From: Streptomyces sp. SA15
Lineage (GTDB): Bacteria > Actinomycetota > Actinomycetes > Streptomycetales > Streptomycetaceae
DNA length: 64,000 nt
Reading direction: 5' to 3'
Assembly: GCF_002291145.1 (NCBI RefSeq)
Contig: NZ_NTGE01000040.1
Coordinates: 62,001-126,000, forward strand
Position numbers and translations under genes: made by a program
The notes under the pieces: generated by a model
Told to the model about the DNA's origin: nothing
What the model saw: only the letters and a program-made list of their open reading frames with translations
The model's database searches: none
Shown here: positions 49,910-60,316 of the stretch, piece by piece
How the letters are laid out: each line of letters opens with the position of its first letter
Position numbering within the stretch: the first letter of the stretch is position 1

Positions 49910-52036
49910 TCAGACGAGGCGTACCGGCTTCTCGGGGCGTATGCCCGACTCGATCAGCCAGGTCCGCAAGGGGGCGGGGTCGCCGTCCTCGACCAGGCTG
50001 AGGACGCGGGGGGTCAGGTCGGCCGCCCGTTCGCCGTTGACCATGAGGGACGGGCCGTCGAGCCAGTCCAGGCCCGGGGTCGCACCGGCGGTGTCCATCG
50101 CCGCGCAGCACACCATCGCGGTGACATGGTCGGCGAGCAGTTCGCGGCCGGTACGAGGAGGTTGCAGGGGGAAGAGGGGGAGCGTGCCGTCGTCCCAGAG
50201 GGCGGTGTCGGGGCTGCCCTGGCCGGGGGCGGGCGAGCCGGCCGGGGGTGTGTTCCCGGGTGCCGTGGCCTCCTCGCGGGCGAGTTCGGCGGTGAGGCGG
50301 GCGGCCAGGGTGGCGGTGCGTTCGTTGGGGGCGGGGGGGTCGTCGGTCGGGGGGTGGGGGGCTTTGTCGGTGGGGGGATCGGGGCGGGGGTCGGGGCCGG
50401 TGTCGGGGCGGTGGTCTGCGTGGAGGGCGGGGCGGCGGTCTGCGTGGGGGTCGGGGCTGGCGTCGGCGTGGTGATGGGCGTGGTCGCCGGTGTGGCCGAG
50501 GCGTTCGGGGGTTTGGGGGGCGTCTGTGTGGTCATCGGGGCGTTCACCGGACAGGGCCTCATCGCCGTGACCCTCGACGCACACGCCGGAGGGAAGGTCG
50601 TCGCTGTGGACCTCGGGGCGTTCACCGGACAGGGCCTCATCGCCGTGACCGTCGACGCACACGCCGGACGGGCCCTCATCGCGTCCGTCGGTCTCGTGCG
50701 GCAGGGAGTTGCCCGTGGCCGGGTCCGACGCGGTGTCCCTGCGGGGCGGGGGCGTCGGGTTGGTCAGGTGGTCCATGACTCGGGCCAGGGTCGGGCCGTC
50801 GGGGTCCGGTGATGTGGGGTCCGGGGCGCGGCGTACGCCCAGGGCGTCCAGGACGCGGTGGAGGCGGGCCGCGTCGGTGCGCCATTTGCGGTCGACGACC
50901 TCGTCCGGGTACTCCTGCCAGTCCACCGGGGACCAGTCCGGGCCGGGCTCGGCCGGGCCGCCGTGGAACAGCCGGGCGGCGAGCAGCGAGGCCGCCTCGT
51001 CCACCGTGCCGGGCTCTTCGAGCAGGTCGCAGGCGGGACGCTCGCCGAGGCGGGAGGCGAAGCCCTCCGCGAGCCGGTCGCGGCGGGACAGCTCGGTCAG
51101 GGCCGCGACGACGCCGGCGTCCAGCCGGGAGGGCCAGCGGCCCATGCGCCAGGCGGGCAGCGCGACACGGGTCAGCAGCCGGTCCCAGCCGGCGTACGCG
51201 AGACCCACCTGTTCCTGGGCGACGATCCTGAGCCCGTAATCCACAGCCTGTGCACGCTCGGCGGCTGCGGCGGCGACCCCTCGCTCCATCTCGGCGGCAT
51301 GGCCGCGGCAGCTGCGCAGCAGCAGGCGGGCGACCCAGCCGACGCCCGCGAGCACAGCACGGGTCGCGGGGTTGCGGCCGGGGGCCGAGGTCACGGCCAC
51401 CGCCGCGTCCAGGCCCCGTACGAAACGGCGGGCCGCCGCTATGTCGGGGTGCGCCGAAGGTCCCGTACCGGCGATGACCGGGGCGAGGACCGCGCGCAGT
51501 TCGCCGACGCGCATCCACCACAGGAACGGGGAGCCGATGACGAGGACGGGCGCGGCCGCCGTACGCCTGTGGGGGCCGCGGACGCCCGCTATCTCATCGT
51601 CGTCCTCGCGTGGGGGCGGGCCGTGGGCCGGGTGGGTGCGGTCCTCCAGCCAGCTGTCGCAGTCCGGAGTGAGCGCTATGGCGGAAGGGGCGGGGACGTC
51701 GAGGCGGTCGGCGAGGTCGCGGACCATCCGGTACAGGTCGGGGGCCGACTCCTCGCTGATCGGGACCGTCGGGCTGACGGCGGGGCGGGCGCGGGCCACG
51801 ACCAGGGCGATGCCGCCGGCCGCGAGCAGGGCGAGAAGGGCGAGCACGCTCATGGTCCAGCGGGCGGTGTCCCAGCCCGGGCCCGGGAGGTGGCCGGTGG
51901 AGCCGCCGGCGAGCAGCACGACGGCGGCGGCAGCGGGCAGCAGCGCGACGGCCAGGGCCCGGCTGCGGGTACGCAGCACGGCGAGTGCACGGTGGCGCGC
52001 GGCCTGTGCGCCCGCCTCCACACCCATACCGCTCAT
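49910..52036 (-). CDS. Membrane protein with degenerate M48 peptidase-like domain and internal repeats
   Basis: 708 residues. Two N-terminal membrane helices (about 27-48, 62-82) precede a region shaped like M48 peptidases (LYRMVRDLADRLDVPAPSAI, VLVIGSPFLWWM, then VGELRAVLAPVIAG). At the place where M48 enzymes have HEXGH the sequence is PVIAG, so zinc binding and catalysis are lost. The middle (about 440-590) is low complexity (His/Asp/Pro-rich) and holds a tandem repeat of PSGVCVDGHGDEALSGERP. Role unknown; a scaffold or sensor is possible. Confidence 0.7.
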   Translation of the reverse strand: MSGMGVEAGAQAARHRALAVLRTRSRALAVALLPAAAAVVLLAGGSTGHLPGPGWDTARWTMSVLALLALLAAGGIALVVARARPAVSPTVPISEESAPDLYRMVRDLADRLDVPAPSAIALTPDCDSWLEDRTHPAHGPPPREDDDEIAGVRGPHRRTAAAPVLVIGSPFLWWMRVGELRAVLAPVIAGTGPSAHPDIAAARRFVRGLDAAVAVTSAPGRNPATRAVLAGVGWVARLLLRSCRGHAAEMERGVAAAAAERAQAVDYGLRIVAQEQVGLAYAGWDRLLTRVALPAWRMGRWPSRLDAGVVAALTELSRRDRLAEGFASRLGERPACDLLEEPGTVDEAASLLAARLFHGGPAEPGPDWSPVDWQEYPDEVVDRKWRTDAARLHRVLDALGVRRAPDPTSPDPDGPTLARVMDHLTNPTPPPRRDTASDPATGNSLPHETDGRDEGPSGVCVDGHGDEALSGERPEVHSDDLPSGVCVEGHGDEALSGERPDDHTDAPQTPERLGHTGDHAHHHADASPDPHADRRPALHADHRPDTGPDPRPDPPTDKAPHPPTDDPPAPNERTATLAARLTAELAREEATAPGNTPPAGSPAPGQGSPDTALWDDGTLPLFPLQPPRTGRELLADHVTAMVCCAAMDTAGATPGLDWLDGPSLMVNGERAADLTPRVLSLVEDGDPAPLRTWLIESGIRPEKPVRLV
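50536..50668. repeat. 78-bp-period direct repeat inside the M48-like gene
   Basis: 50536-50590 and 50614-50668 are 55-base copies differing at one base, giving 78 bases per period (26 codons). They encode two copies of the PSGVCV(D/E)GHGDEALSGERP stretch. Recent in-frame duplication. Confidence 0.9.
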
Positions 52037-52402
52037 GGTCCGACCTCACCCCCTCCCTGCCGTCCTGTCCGTCCGGCTTCCCCGGTCGGCTCTGCTGGCG
52101 TTGCTCACTCCCCCACTGTGGCACCGACCACTGACATCGCAATGTCGGTGGGCCAAGTGCCGGACCGCGTACCGGACCGCTTGCGCCGCACCCTAGTTGG
52201 GGCCCGGGGCCCCGTCAGCCGGATAGGGCAGCGGTCACTCGATGGAATGGCTTTGGGGAAAGGTGGATGACGTAAGCAAGGATCAGGCCCCGAATCCTGA
52301 GACGGAAACGGGGCCTGCGGGGTTTATCGACGCCGGGAGTTTCCTCCCGTCGTCCACCAGGATCCTCAGCCGAACGGGACGGCGAACGGATGGCGACCGG
52401 AA
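52037..52402. other. 366-bp spacer between the M48-like gene and purD
   Basis: No credible gene. CCACTGACAT/ATGTCGGTGG (52128-52151) is a hairpin with loop CGCA in the leader of the M48-like gene. The purD terminator candidate lies at 52284-52317, and a weaker GGGAG/CTCCC hairpin near 52337. Confidence 0.5.
52284..52317 (-). terminator. Candidate purD terminator
   Basis: CAGGCCCCG pairs with CGGGGCCTG (9 pairs, 16-base loop), 86 bases past the purD stop. The loop is large, so this is a moderate call. Confidence 0.5.
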
Positions 52403-53653
<1,251 letters not shown>

Positions 53654-53729
53654 GGGGTCAGCCTAACCGGGTTTTTGTGCGGGGTTCCGAAGGGGTGGGC
53701 GGCTGGGCTCTGTAGGTTCCTCCAAGGGG

Positions 53730-53933
53730 TTAGGGGTCATTGCACTATGAGCGCCCGATCAGGTCGCGTGGTCTGGTGCCGTGCATCGCAAGGCGCCGGA
53801 GCGCCCTCGATGGGGGTCCCCCCGCGCGAGGTTGTTCGAGCGTGGGGGAGGAGCCACGTGGGCGTTTCGGCAACGCGGCGAGGTGCGGTGCCAGGCCGCG
53901 CGACCCGGGCGGGCATAGTGCAAGGACCCCTAA
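53730..53933. mobile_element. MITE-like element 2, 204 bp, imperfect terminal inverted repeats
   Basis: Left end 53730-53749 and right end 53914-53933 are inverted repeats of 20 bases with one mismatch (TTAGGGGTC, then TTGCACTATG), continuing imperfectly for about 15 more. The interior has no gene and holds the 42-base core (53809-53850) shared with element 1, including GAGGTTGTTCGAGCGTGGGG. It fills the gap between purD and dnaX. Confidence 0.75.
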
Positions 53934-53948
53934 GGGCCGGCCCCGCGA

Positions 53949-56399
53949 CTACTCGTTCGAGAACTCCTCCACCACCGTCGCTCCCAGCTCCCGCACGATG
54001 AGCTCATGGCCGGAGAGGGCCGACTCGTCGAGGTCGGGATCGTCGTCCTCCGGGATGTCGTCCTCGGGGGCGACCGGGTGTGGTTCCGGGGTGGAGGACG
54101 GCTGGGGGGTGGAGGTGGCCCGAGCGGGGGCGGGGGCCGGTGCTGACGTGGAGGACGTGGAGGACGTGGATGGCGTGGACGCGGCGGGGGTGGGCTGGGG
54201 AGACGCCGGGCGCTGGGGCGTCGTACCACCGCCGCCACCGCCGTAACCGCCACCGGCTCCACCGCCGTAACCGGCACCGGAGCCACCACCTGAGTAGCCG
54301 CCGCCCGCGCCCTGACCTGCGCCGCCGCCACCGCCGTAGCCGCCGTTGGAACCGAGGGAGCCGCCGGTCGCGGGGGGTGCCGAGCCGCCCGACGGGTCGA
54401 CGATCGCCTCGATCTTCCACTGCACGTTGAACTGCTCGGCCAGCGCCTGCCGCAGCACGTCCTCGCTGCCGCTGCTCGCGAAGTTGTCACGCGCTCCGGC
54501 GTTGACGAAGCCGAGCTGGAGGGTCGTGCCGTCGAAGCCGGCCACCTGCGCGTTCTGGCTGAGCAGGATCCAGGTGAACCGGCGGCGATTCTTGACTGCC
54601 TCCAGGATGTTCGGCCAGAGCATGCGGGGGTCGAGGCCGCCGGTCGGGGCGCCTACCGGAGCGGTGGGAGGCGGGGTGGGGGTGGAGGCCGATGGGGCTG
54701 ACGGGGCTGGAGTGGATGCTGTGGGCGATGTGGGGGCGGGCGCGTTAGAGGTGGACGCCGTTTGTCCGCTGCCGGCGGGAGCCGCGGTGGGCCAGCCACC
54801 GGGTCGCCGACCGCCGCCACCTGCGGGTGTGGCGGTGGGCCAGGCACCGGGGGCCGGGGATGCGGGGGTAGGGGCGGGCGAGTGCTGAGGCTGTGGTTGG
54901 GCTTGGGGCTGCTGAGATGATTGCGGCTGTTGAGGTTGCTGGGACTGCTGGACCTGCTGAGGGCGATCGGTACCCGAAGGCCCACCACCAGGACCCCCAG
55001 ACGCCCCGGCCCCGGCAACCGCCGGGGCTCCCTGCCCCGAGGGCGGCGCGGCAGCACCCGCCGCCGCCCCCGCCCCTGAGACGCTTCCGGCGCCCGGCGC
55101 CCCGGAACCCCGTACCGCCGCCCGAGCCGCAGCGGCACCGCCACCGGGCGGAACCGGCGCGGCGGCCGCGGCCGCTCCCCCATGCGCGTCGAGCCCCGGC
55201 ACGTACCCCACCGCGGGCAAGCCGGCCCCCGCGGAGAAGTTCACGCCACGCTCCAGCCGGTCCAGCCGGGCCATCACGGAACGCTCGTCTCCATAGGCCG
55301 CCGGCAGCATCACGCGCGCGCAGATGAGTTCCAGCTGAAGGCGCGGCGAGTTGGCGCCCCGCATCTCCGTCAGTCCCTCGTTGACAAGGTCGGCGGCGCG
55401 GCTCAGCTCGGCGGCGCCGAAGGTGCCCGCCTGGGCCTGCATCCGCTCGATGACGTCGGCGGGGGCGTCGATGAGCCCCTTCTCCGCCGCGTCCGGCACG
55501 GCGGCGAGGATCACCAGGTCCCGCAGCCGCTCCAGCAGATCGGCGACGAACCGTCGCGGATCGTTGCCACCCTCGATGACGCGGTCCACGACCTCGAAGG
55601 CGGCGGCGCCGTCACCGGTGGCGAAGGCCTCGACCACGGAGTCGAGGAGCGATCCGTCGGTGTACCCGAGCAGCGAGGTGGCCATCGCATACGTCACACC
55701 GTCGGCACCGGCCCCGGCGAGCAACTGGTCCATGACGGACATCGAGTCACGCACGGAGCCGCCCCCGGCGCGCACGACGAGCGGCAGAACCCCGTCCTCG
55801 ACGGGGATGTTCTCCCGCCCGCACACCTCGGCGAGGTACTCACGAAGCGTCCCCGGAGGCACGAGCCGGAACGGATAGTGATGCGTCCGCGACCGAATGG
55901 TCCCGATGACCTTCTCGGGCTCGGTGGTGGCGAAGATGAACTTGAGGTGCTCGGGCGGCTCCTCGACGACCTTGAGCAGGGCGTTGAAGCCGGCCGACGT
56001 GACCATGTGGGCCTCGTCGATGATGTAGATCTTGTACCGGCTGCCGGCGGGCCCGAAGAAGGCCTTCTCCCTGAGATCGCGGGCATCGTCCACACCACCG
56101 TGGGAGGCGGCGTCGATCTCGATGACGTCGATGGATCCCGGCCCGTTCCGCGCCAGATCACGGCACGACTGGCACTCACCGCACGGCGTCGGCGTCGGCC
56201 CCTGCTCGCAGTTCAGACACCGCGCCAGGATCCGCGCACTGGTCGTCTTCCCGCAGCCGCGCGGACCACTGAACAGGTACGCGTGATTGACCCGGTTGTT
56301 CCGCAGCGCCTGCTGCAGCGGGTCGGTCACATGCTCCTGCCCGATGACCTCGGCGAAGGTCTCCGGGCGATAGCGGCGGTACAGCGCGAGAGATGACAC
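53949..56399 (-). CDS. dnaX: DNA polymerase III subunit gamma/tau
   Basis: 816 residues from GTG at 56399; a longer frame to 56510 runs into the SRP RNA gene. AAA+ clamp-loader: Walker A GPRGCGKTT (about 43), zinc Cys cluster CLNCEQGPTPTPCGECQSC, Walker B IIDEAHM, sensor ATTEPEKVIGTIRSR. Domain III runs to about 370, then a long Ala/Pro/Gln-rich linker, a tau-like domain (LWPNILEAVKNRRRFTWIL) and a Gly-rich plus acidic tail. No ribosome site; TATAAC lies 9 bases before GTG, which suggests a leaderless mRNA. Confidence 0.95.
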   Translation of the reverse strand: MSSLALYRRYRPETFAEVIGQEHVTDPLQQALRNNRVNHAYLFSGPRGCGKTTSARILARCLNCEQGPTPTPCGECQSCRDLARNGPGSIDVIEIDAASHGGVDDARDLREKAFFGPAGSRYKIYIIDEAHMVTSAGFNALLKVVEEPPEHLKFIFATTEPEKVIGTIRSRTHHYPFRLVPPGTLREYLAEVCGRENIPVEDGVLPLVVRAGGGSVRDSMSVMDQLLAGAGADGVTYAMATSLLGYTDGSLLDSVVEAFATGDGAAAFEVVDRVIEGGNDPRRFVADLLERLRDLVILAAVPDAAEKGLIDAPADVIERMQAQAGTFGAAELSRAADLVNEGLTEMRGANSPRLQLELICARVMLPAAYGDERSVMARLDRLERGVNFSAGAGLPAVGYVPGLDAHGGAAAAAAPVPPGGGAAAARAAVRGSGAPGAGSVSGAGAAAGAAAPPSGQGAPAVAGAGASGGPGGGPSGTDRPQQVQQSQQPQQPQSSQQPQAQPQPQHSPAPTPASPAPGAWPTATPAGGGGRRPGGWPTAAPAGSGQTASTSNAPAPTSPTASTPAPSAPSASTPTPPPTAPVGAPTGGLDPRMLWPNILEAVKNRRRFTWILLSQNAQVAGFDGTTLQLGFVNAGARDNFASSGSEDVLRQALAEQFNVQWKIEAIVDPSGGSAPPATGGSLGSNGGYGGGGGAGQGAGGGYSGGGSGAGYGGGAGGGYGGGGGGTTPQRPASPQPTPAASTPSTSSTSSTSAPAPAPARATSTPQPSSTPEPHPVAPEDDIPEDDDPDLDESALSGHELIVRELGATVVEEFSNE

Positions 56400-56501
56400 G
56401 CATACGAGGTTATAGGCGCCCACTGACATCGGGCCCGCCCACGGGAGCTCCGCCGGGAACATCCGCGGGGAACAGACGGGGAACGCCCCGGCAACGCAAG
56501 C

Positions 56502-56590
56502 GCCCCCCACGCACCCGCCAGAGCCAACCTACCCTTGCTGCCTTCCGGCCCTGGGGGAGTTCAGTCAGATAGCGCCGCGTGAGGGGCTCC
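56502..56590 (-). ncRNA. ffs: Small SRP RNA (4.5S type)
   Basis: The minus strand carries the invariant SRP tip GGGCCGGAAGGCAGCAAGGG inside the stem ACTCCCCCA...TAGGTTGGC, closed by GCCCCTCACGC/GCGTGGGGGGC. Bacterial short SRP RNA binds Ffh for co-translational membrane targeting. It sits upstream of dnaX, a usual place in Streptomyces. Ends are estimated from pairing. Confidence 0.93.
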
Positions 56591-56663
56591 ACAGAGAGTA
56601 CCCGATGTCAGCGGCAGGGAACGAGTTCGCGAGCACTCCTCTCGGTCATGTAATGTTTCCGGC

Positions 56664-56748
56664 GGAGGATTCGCCTAGAGGCCTAGGGCGCACGCTTGGA
56701 AAGCGTGTTGGGGGCAACCCCTCACGAGTTCGAATCTCGTATCCTCCG
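56664..56748 (+). tRNA. tRNA-Ser (GGA), integration target of the AICE
   Basis: 85 bases with long variable arm: acceptor GGAGGAT/ATCCTCC, anticodon stem CACGC/GCGTG with TTGGAAA (anticodon GGA), extra arm TTGGGGGCAACCCCT, T-arm CGAGTTCGAATCTCG. The integrase gene begins right behind it, so its 3' half is most likely the attachment site. Confidence 0.96.
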
Positions 56749-56767
56749 CAGCCGCCTGAACAGGCGA

Positions 56768-56806
56768 AACGAGGGGCCCCACCGATCATCGGTGGGGCCC
56801 CTCGTT
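56768..56806. terminator. Bidirectional terminator between tRNA-Ser and the integrase gene
   Basis: A perfect 19-base-pair stem (56768-56786 with 56788-56806) around a single formal loop base (in practice a 3-5 base loop), 20 bases after tRNA-Ser and 8 bases from the integrase stop. Confidence 0.88.
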
Positions 56807-56813
56807 GTTGTCC

Positions 56814-58100
56814 TCAGCCGTCGTTGTCCTGGTTTTTGTCCACAGGGGGCGTTTCCGGGGGTCCCCAGATGGCATCGGCGATCTTCCGGGCCACGTCCTT
56901 AAGCATGGCGTCCGGCACATGGAGGTACCGCGCGCGCATGCTCGCGGAGGTGCCCGGTTCCCACCCCATGATCTGATCGATGACGCGGTCCGGGACTCCG
57001 AGCAGCATGAGCACGGTGGCGGCCGTGTGCCGGGCGTCGTGCAGCCGGCCATCCCGAACCCCTGCGTCTTCCAGTAGCCGCTTCCAGTCGTGATAGTCCG
57101 TGTTCGGGCTCAGCGGGCCACCCAGCGGCTTGGTGAACACGTAGTCCGACTCGACCCACAGGTCGCCGGCCGCCTTGCGCTCCCGTTCTTGAGTCTCGGC
57201 ATGGACCCGGAGCATGGCCACCAGCGGACCGGGGAGGGGCACGGCACGGCGGCCGGCCCGGGATTTGGTGTTCTTGGTCTCGCGCCGGATCTGCACCTTG
57301 TCCGGGCAGTATCCCGCTTTCGCCCGGCCGCACGGCGAGGCTTCCGGGCACCCGTGCTTGTACCTGGGACGCAGACGGTTCCGCCGCAGCTTCAAGTACT
57401 CGTTGACGAGGTCGACGTCAGACCAGCGCAGTCCGAGCGTCTCGCCCTGCCGTAGTCCGAGCGCCAGCGCCAGCATCCAGCGCGCGCTGTTCCGCCGCTT
57501 GTTGGCTTCCAGCAACAGGCACTGAACCTCTTCCACGGAGTAGGGCTCAACCTCGGATTCGTCCTCTTCCATCCGTGGCGGCTTCGCCAACGCGGCGGCG
57601 TTCTTCGCGGCGTAGCCGCGCCGTACCGCCTCTCCCAGCGCGGTTCGCGCGGTGCGGTGCGCCTGGTGAGCCGTACCGGCCTTGCGTTCGCCGTTCGCCT
57701 GCATGCGGCGGTACAGGCTTTCCAGGTGTTCGGGCTGCAAGCGGTCAAGGCGGTGCTTGCCGACACCAGGAACGAGGTGCACGCGAACGGCGACCTCGTA
57801 GCCGTCGTACGTGTTCTCGCTGACGGTCGGCTTGGCGATGTTCTCAACCCAGTGCTGAAGCCACTTCTCAACCGTCCACGCCTTGCCCGGCTGTTGTGCC
57901 GAACCCGCGTCGCGCTGCTTCTCCAGCTTCTTGACTTCTTCAACCAAGTCATCGCGCGTCTTGCGCGTCAAGTGTCGGCGGTACGGCTCTCCGTTGTCCT
58001 TGTAGCCCATCGGCACCCGGGCATGCCAACGGCCGTCCGCCCCGAAGTAGATCGCCGATTCGCCGTTGGCGCGGCGGGTGCCCTTCTTCTTCTCTGCCAC
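56814..58100 (-). CDS. int: Tyrosine-recombinase integrase of the AICE
   Basis: 428 residues from GTG at 58100 (AGGAG upstream). N-terminal AP2-like DNA-binding part (GESAIYFGADGRWHARVPMG), SAM-like core-binding domain (about 75-165), catalytic domain with Arg in ALGLRQGETLG, His/Arg in LHDARHTAATVL and nucleophile Tyr in MRARYLHV (about 394). It catalyses site-specific recombination between tRNA-Ser attB and attP. Next to the att site, downstream of xis, behind a structured leader. Confidence 0.95.
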   Translation of the reverse strand: MAEKKKGTRRANGESAIYFGADGRWHARVPMGYKDNGEPYRRHLTRKTRDDLVEEVKKLEKQRDAGSAQQPGKAWTVEKWLQHWVENIAKPTVSENTYDGYEVAVRVHLVPGVGKHRLDRLQPEHLESLYRRMQANGERKAGTAHQAHRTARTALGEAVRRGYAAKNAAALAKPPRMEEDESEVEPYSVEEVQCLLLEANKRRNSARWMLALALGLRQGETLGLRWSDVDLVNEYLKLRRNRLRPRYKHGCPEASPCGRAKAGYCPDKVQIRRETKNTKSRAGRRAVPLPGPLVAMLRVHAETQERERKAAGDLWVESDYVFTKPLGGPLSPNTDYHDWKRLLEDAGVRDGRLHDARHTAATVLMLLGVPDRVIDQIMGWEPGTSASMRARYLHVPDAMLKDVARKIADAIWGPPETPPVDKNQDNDG

Positions 58101-58136
58101 AGGCAGGCTCCTGTTCCTTTCGTGTCGGGATGGGGA

Positions 58137-58179
58137 CCGGGGCGGCGGGCTGTCCTGTCCGGGAGTGCCGCCGCCCCGG
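58137..58179 (-). promoter_or_regulatory. Structured leader hairpin upstream of int (copy A)
   Basis: CCGGGGCGGCGG pairs with CCGCCGCCCCGG (12 pairs) around a 19-base loop. It starts 7 bases after the xis stop and ends 37 bases before the int start. The same loop with a covarying stem occurs before the Prim-Pol gene (61586-61631), as does part of the following leader (ATCCCGAC, GAACAGGAG). Confidence 0.75.
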
Positions 58180-58185
58180 GCGTCG

Positions 58186-58413
58186 TCAAGCGGCGCGTTG
58201 GGCTGCGCGGAGACGGGCGACGTACGCGGCCGGGGCGTCGGCGGGGACGCGGCGGAGACGGCCGACGGGTACGGACTCCAGTTCTCCGGAGCGGATGAGT
58301 GCGTAGCACGTGGTCCGGCCGATCCGCAGTCGCCGGGCGGCCTCTTCGACCTTGAGGAGAACCAGGGTCGGGTCTTCGGTCGGGGTCAGGGGAAGGGTGG
58401 TGGGTTCGTCCAC
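58186..58413 (-). CDS. xis: Excisionase-like helix-turn-helix protein
   Basis: 75 residues from GTG at 58413 (AGGAG six bases upstream). MerR/excisionase-type winged helix: LLKVEEAARRLRIGRTTCYA then LIRSGELESVPVGRLRRVP. Such proteins direct excision with the adjacent integrase. 85 bases before int, same strand. Confidence 0.9.
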   Translation of the reverse strand: MDEPTTLPLTPTEDPTLVLLKVEEAARRLRIGRTTCYALIRSGELESVPVGRLRRVPADAPAAYVARLRAAQRAA

Positions 58414-58452
58414 GGCTCACTCCTGTGAGGCTGAGTTCAGGGGCAAGTGCCG

Positions 58453-58730
58453 CCGCACAAACCGCAATATCCGCAGAAACCCAGGGGAAGGCTGTTGACC
58501 TGCGGTGATGCGATGCGCGGGTGGTGGCGGGCGGCGCTCCGCAGAAACCCGCGATATTCCGCAAAAATCAGGGGCGGCCGACGGCCCGTCCCCCATGGGT
58601 TGGGCGGCTCTCGGTTTATTGCGGAATATCGCGGGATTGTGCGACGGGCCCCCATTCGGGGTCGGCGTCGGGGCCCTTCGCAGGTCAGCGGGGCTGTCCG
58701 GGGTTTTCTGCGATTTAGCGGTTTGTGCGA
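58453..58730. other. Candidate replication origin: nested inverted repeats between rep and xis
   Basis: The 340-base gap (58414-58753) has no credible gene. An inner pair CCCGCGATATTCCGCAA (58548-58564) and its exact complement (58619-58635) is nested in an outer imperfect pair (58453-58482 with about 58701-58730, sharing GGTTTGTGCG and TTTCTGCG). CCGCAGAAACCC occurs twice (58471, 58539). AT-rich arms in a GC-rich element, next to the replication gene, fit an origin with Rep-binding sites. Confidence 0.55.
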
Positions 58731-58753
58731 GGGGGTTGTGGGCGCGGCGGGGC

Positions 58754-60316
58754 TCACCGTCCGATGTGGCGCAGGGAGGGGTGGGCCTTTAGGCGGGGTG
58801 CCGGGGGGCGTCCACGCTTGCCGGTGCGCTCCGGCTGGTACGACCGCAGGTATCCGTGGTCTTCCAGCAACGCGAGGGCCGGTTCCAGGTCGGCGACAGT
58901 GGGGACCTCGCTGCGGGACAGGACGCTGAAGACGTCCCGTCGGCTGACGTCCTCCCATCCGTTGTCCCTCAGCGCTTCCAGGACGCTGCGGGCGCGGGAC
59001 AGGACCGGGTCGGCGCCCATGACGTCGAACACGGCGAGGGCATGGGCGGTGTAGTACTCCCCCAGCTCGATGGCCGCGCGCATGGTGTCCCCTGTGACGG
59101 GGTGGGCGTAGCCGTTGCCGCCGTGGTCGGCGAGGTGCAGCAGCGCGGCCATGCGGGCGGTCGCCCCGGCGAGCTTTCCGGCCCAATTGGAGATGTGGCC
59201 CAGCTTGCCGCCGCGCGCCTTGAGCTGCGGTTCGATGCGCTTCTGATAGGCGATCAGGGCCGCGTCCGCTTCCGGGGTGAGTTGGATGACGGCCGGGTCG
59301 GTCCACTCCGCCAGGGACAGGGCGAGGTCGATGACCCGGGCGGTGTAGGCGGCGGCCGTCTCTTCCGGTACCGGGTCGGTGATGATCTCGCGGTCACCGA
59401 CCGTGGACACCGGCAGGGAGTACAGGAACCGGGCCAGCAGTCCGCGCCCCTCGAACCCCTTCACCTTCCCGATGTCCCGCAACACGTCCGGCTGAACGGC
59501 CAGACCGATGGTCAGCGCGGGCGCGTCGATGTACTCGCGGCGGGTCTGCCGGTTGACCCTCAGCCGGTCCCCGGCATGCCCCTTGAGGAAGACTTCCATG
59601 TTGGGGGCGCCGGAGTAGCGACCGGCGATGATGTCGAAGATGCCGCCCTCGGCGCTCATCACCGACAGCCGGCCGCCCTGTTCCGCCATGAGCGAGGTGA
59701 CCGTCTCGGGTGTCGAGTCGTCCGCCAACAGGACCGGTTCGGCGGGGACGGTGAGCGTGTCGGCCGTCTGCGCGAGGCCCACAGCGGTCGCCACCATCTC
59801 ATCGCGCTTGTCGCCGTCGGCGGACGCGGCCTTGGCGGCGGCCTTGTCCGCCGCTTCCTTGGCCAACCTCGCCGTCAACTCCGCTTCCACGATCACGGGC
59901 TTCATCGCGGTCTTGAGCTGCCTCTCCGCCTCATACAGGGGATTGGTCAGCAGCGCGAAGACGGCGGACTTGCGGTTCGCGGGCGGGAGCGCCACCACGG
60001 TGTAGAGGTTGGTGGGCTCACGCCAGTTCCCGCGTACGTGGACCACCGACCGGCCGCCGGCCGCCGTGGCGAGCACGGCGAGGGCGATCGATCCGGCGAG
60101 GTCCACCGGGGTCTGCGTCTCTTCCGCGACGGCCGCCACGAACTCCCCCAACCAGGCAGGGAGGACGTGGGCGGGGAATGGCGGACGCTCACGGCGGCCG
60201 GTGAGGGGAATGGGGTCCTCCCACACGTCCGGTGCCGCGTCGTCCTCGCCGGGCGGTTCTTCCAGGGTGGGCAGTCCGTCCCACAGGTCGGGGCTGTCCA
60301 CAGGCTGTGGAGTCAT
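58754..60316 (-). CDS. DUF3987 (YfjI-type) replication protein of the AICE
   Basis: 520 residues from ATG at 60316 (ATGA overlap with the gene before). DUF3987/YfjI helicase-like family: LAGSIALAVLATAAGGRSVV, a Walker-A-like ALPPANRKSAVF (about 105), Walker-B-like LADDSTPETV, GGRLSVMSAEGGIFDIIAG, GFEGRGLLARFLYSLP, and a C-terminal winged helix (SRARSVLEALRDNGWEDVSR). With the Prim-Pol protein it would replicate the excised element, replacing the RepSA of pSAM2 itself. Confidence 0.82.
   Translation of the reverse strand: MTPQPVDSPDLWDGLPTLEEPPGEDDAAPDVWEDPIPLTGRRERPPFPAHVLPAWLGEFVAAVAEETQTPVDLAGSIALAVLATAAGGRSVVHVRGNWREPTNLYTVVALPPANRKSAVFALLTNPLYEAERQLKTAMKPVIVEAELTARLAKEAADKAAAKAASADGDKRDEMVATAVGLAQTADTLTVPAEPVLLADDSTPETVTSLMAEQGGRLSVMSAEGGIFDIIAGRYSGAPNMEVFLKGHAGDRLRVNRQTRREYIDAPALTIGLAVQPDVLRDIGKVKGFEGRGLLARFLYSLPVSTVGDREIITDPVPEETAAAYTARVIDLALSLAEWTDPAVIQLTPEADAALIAYQKRIEPQLKARGGKLGHISNWAGKLAGATARMAALLHLADHGGNGYAHPVTGDTMRAAIELGEYYTAHALAVFDVMGADPVLSRARSVLEALRDNGWEDVSRRDVFSVLSRSEVPTVADLEPALALLEDHGYLRSYQPERTGKRGRPPAPRLKAHPSLRHIGR

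Noticed and set aside
56399..56510. Upstream start for dnaX giving 853 residues
   Set aside because: The extension would overlap the SRP RNA gene and lacks family similarity; GTG at 56399 gives the conserved N-terminus SSLALYRRYRP.
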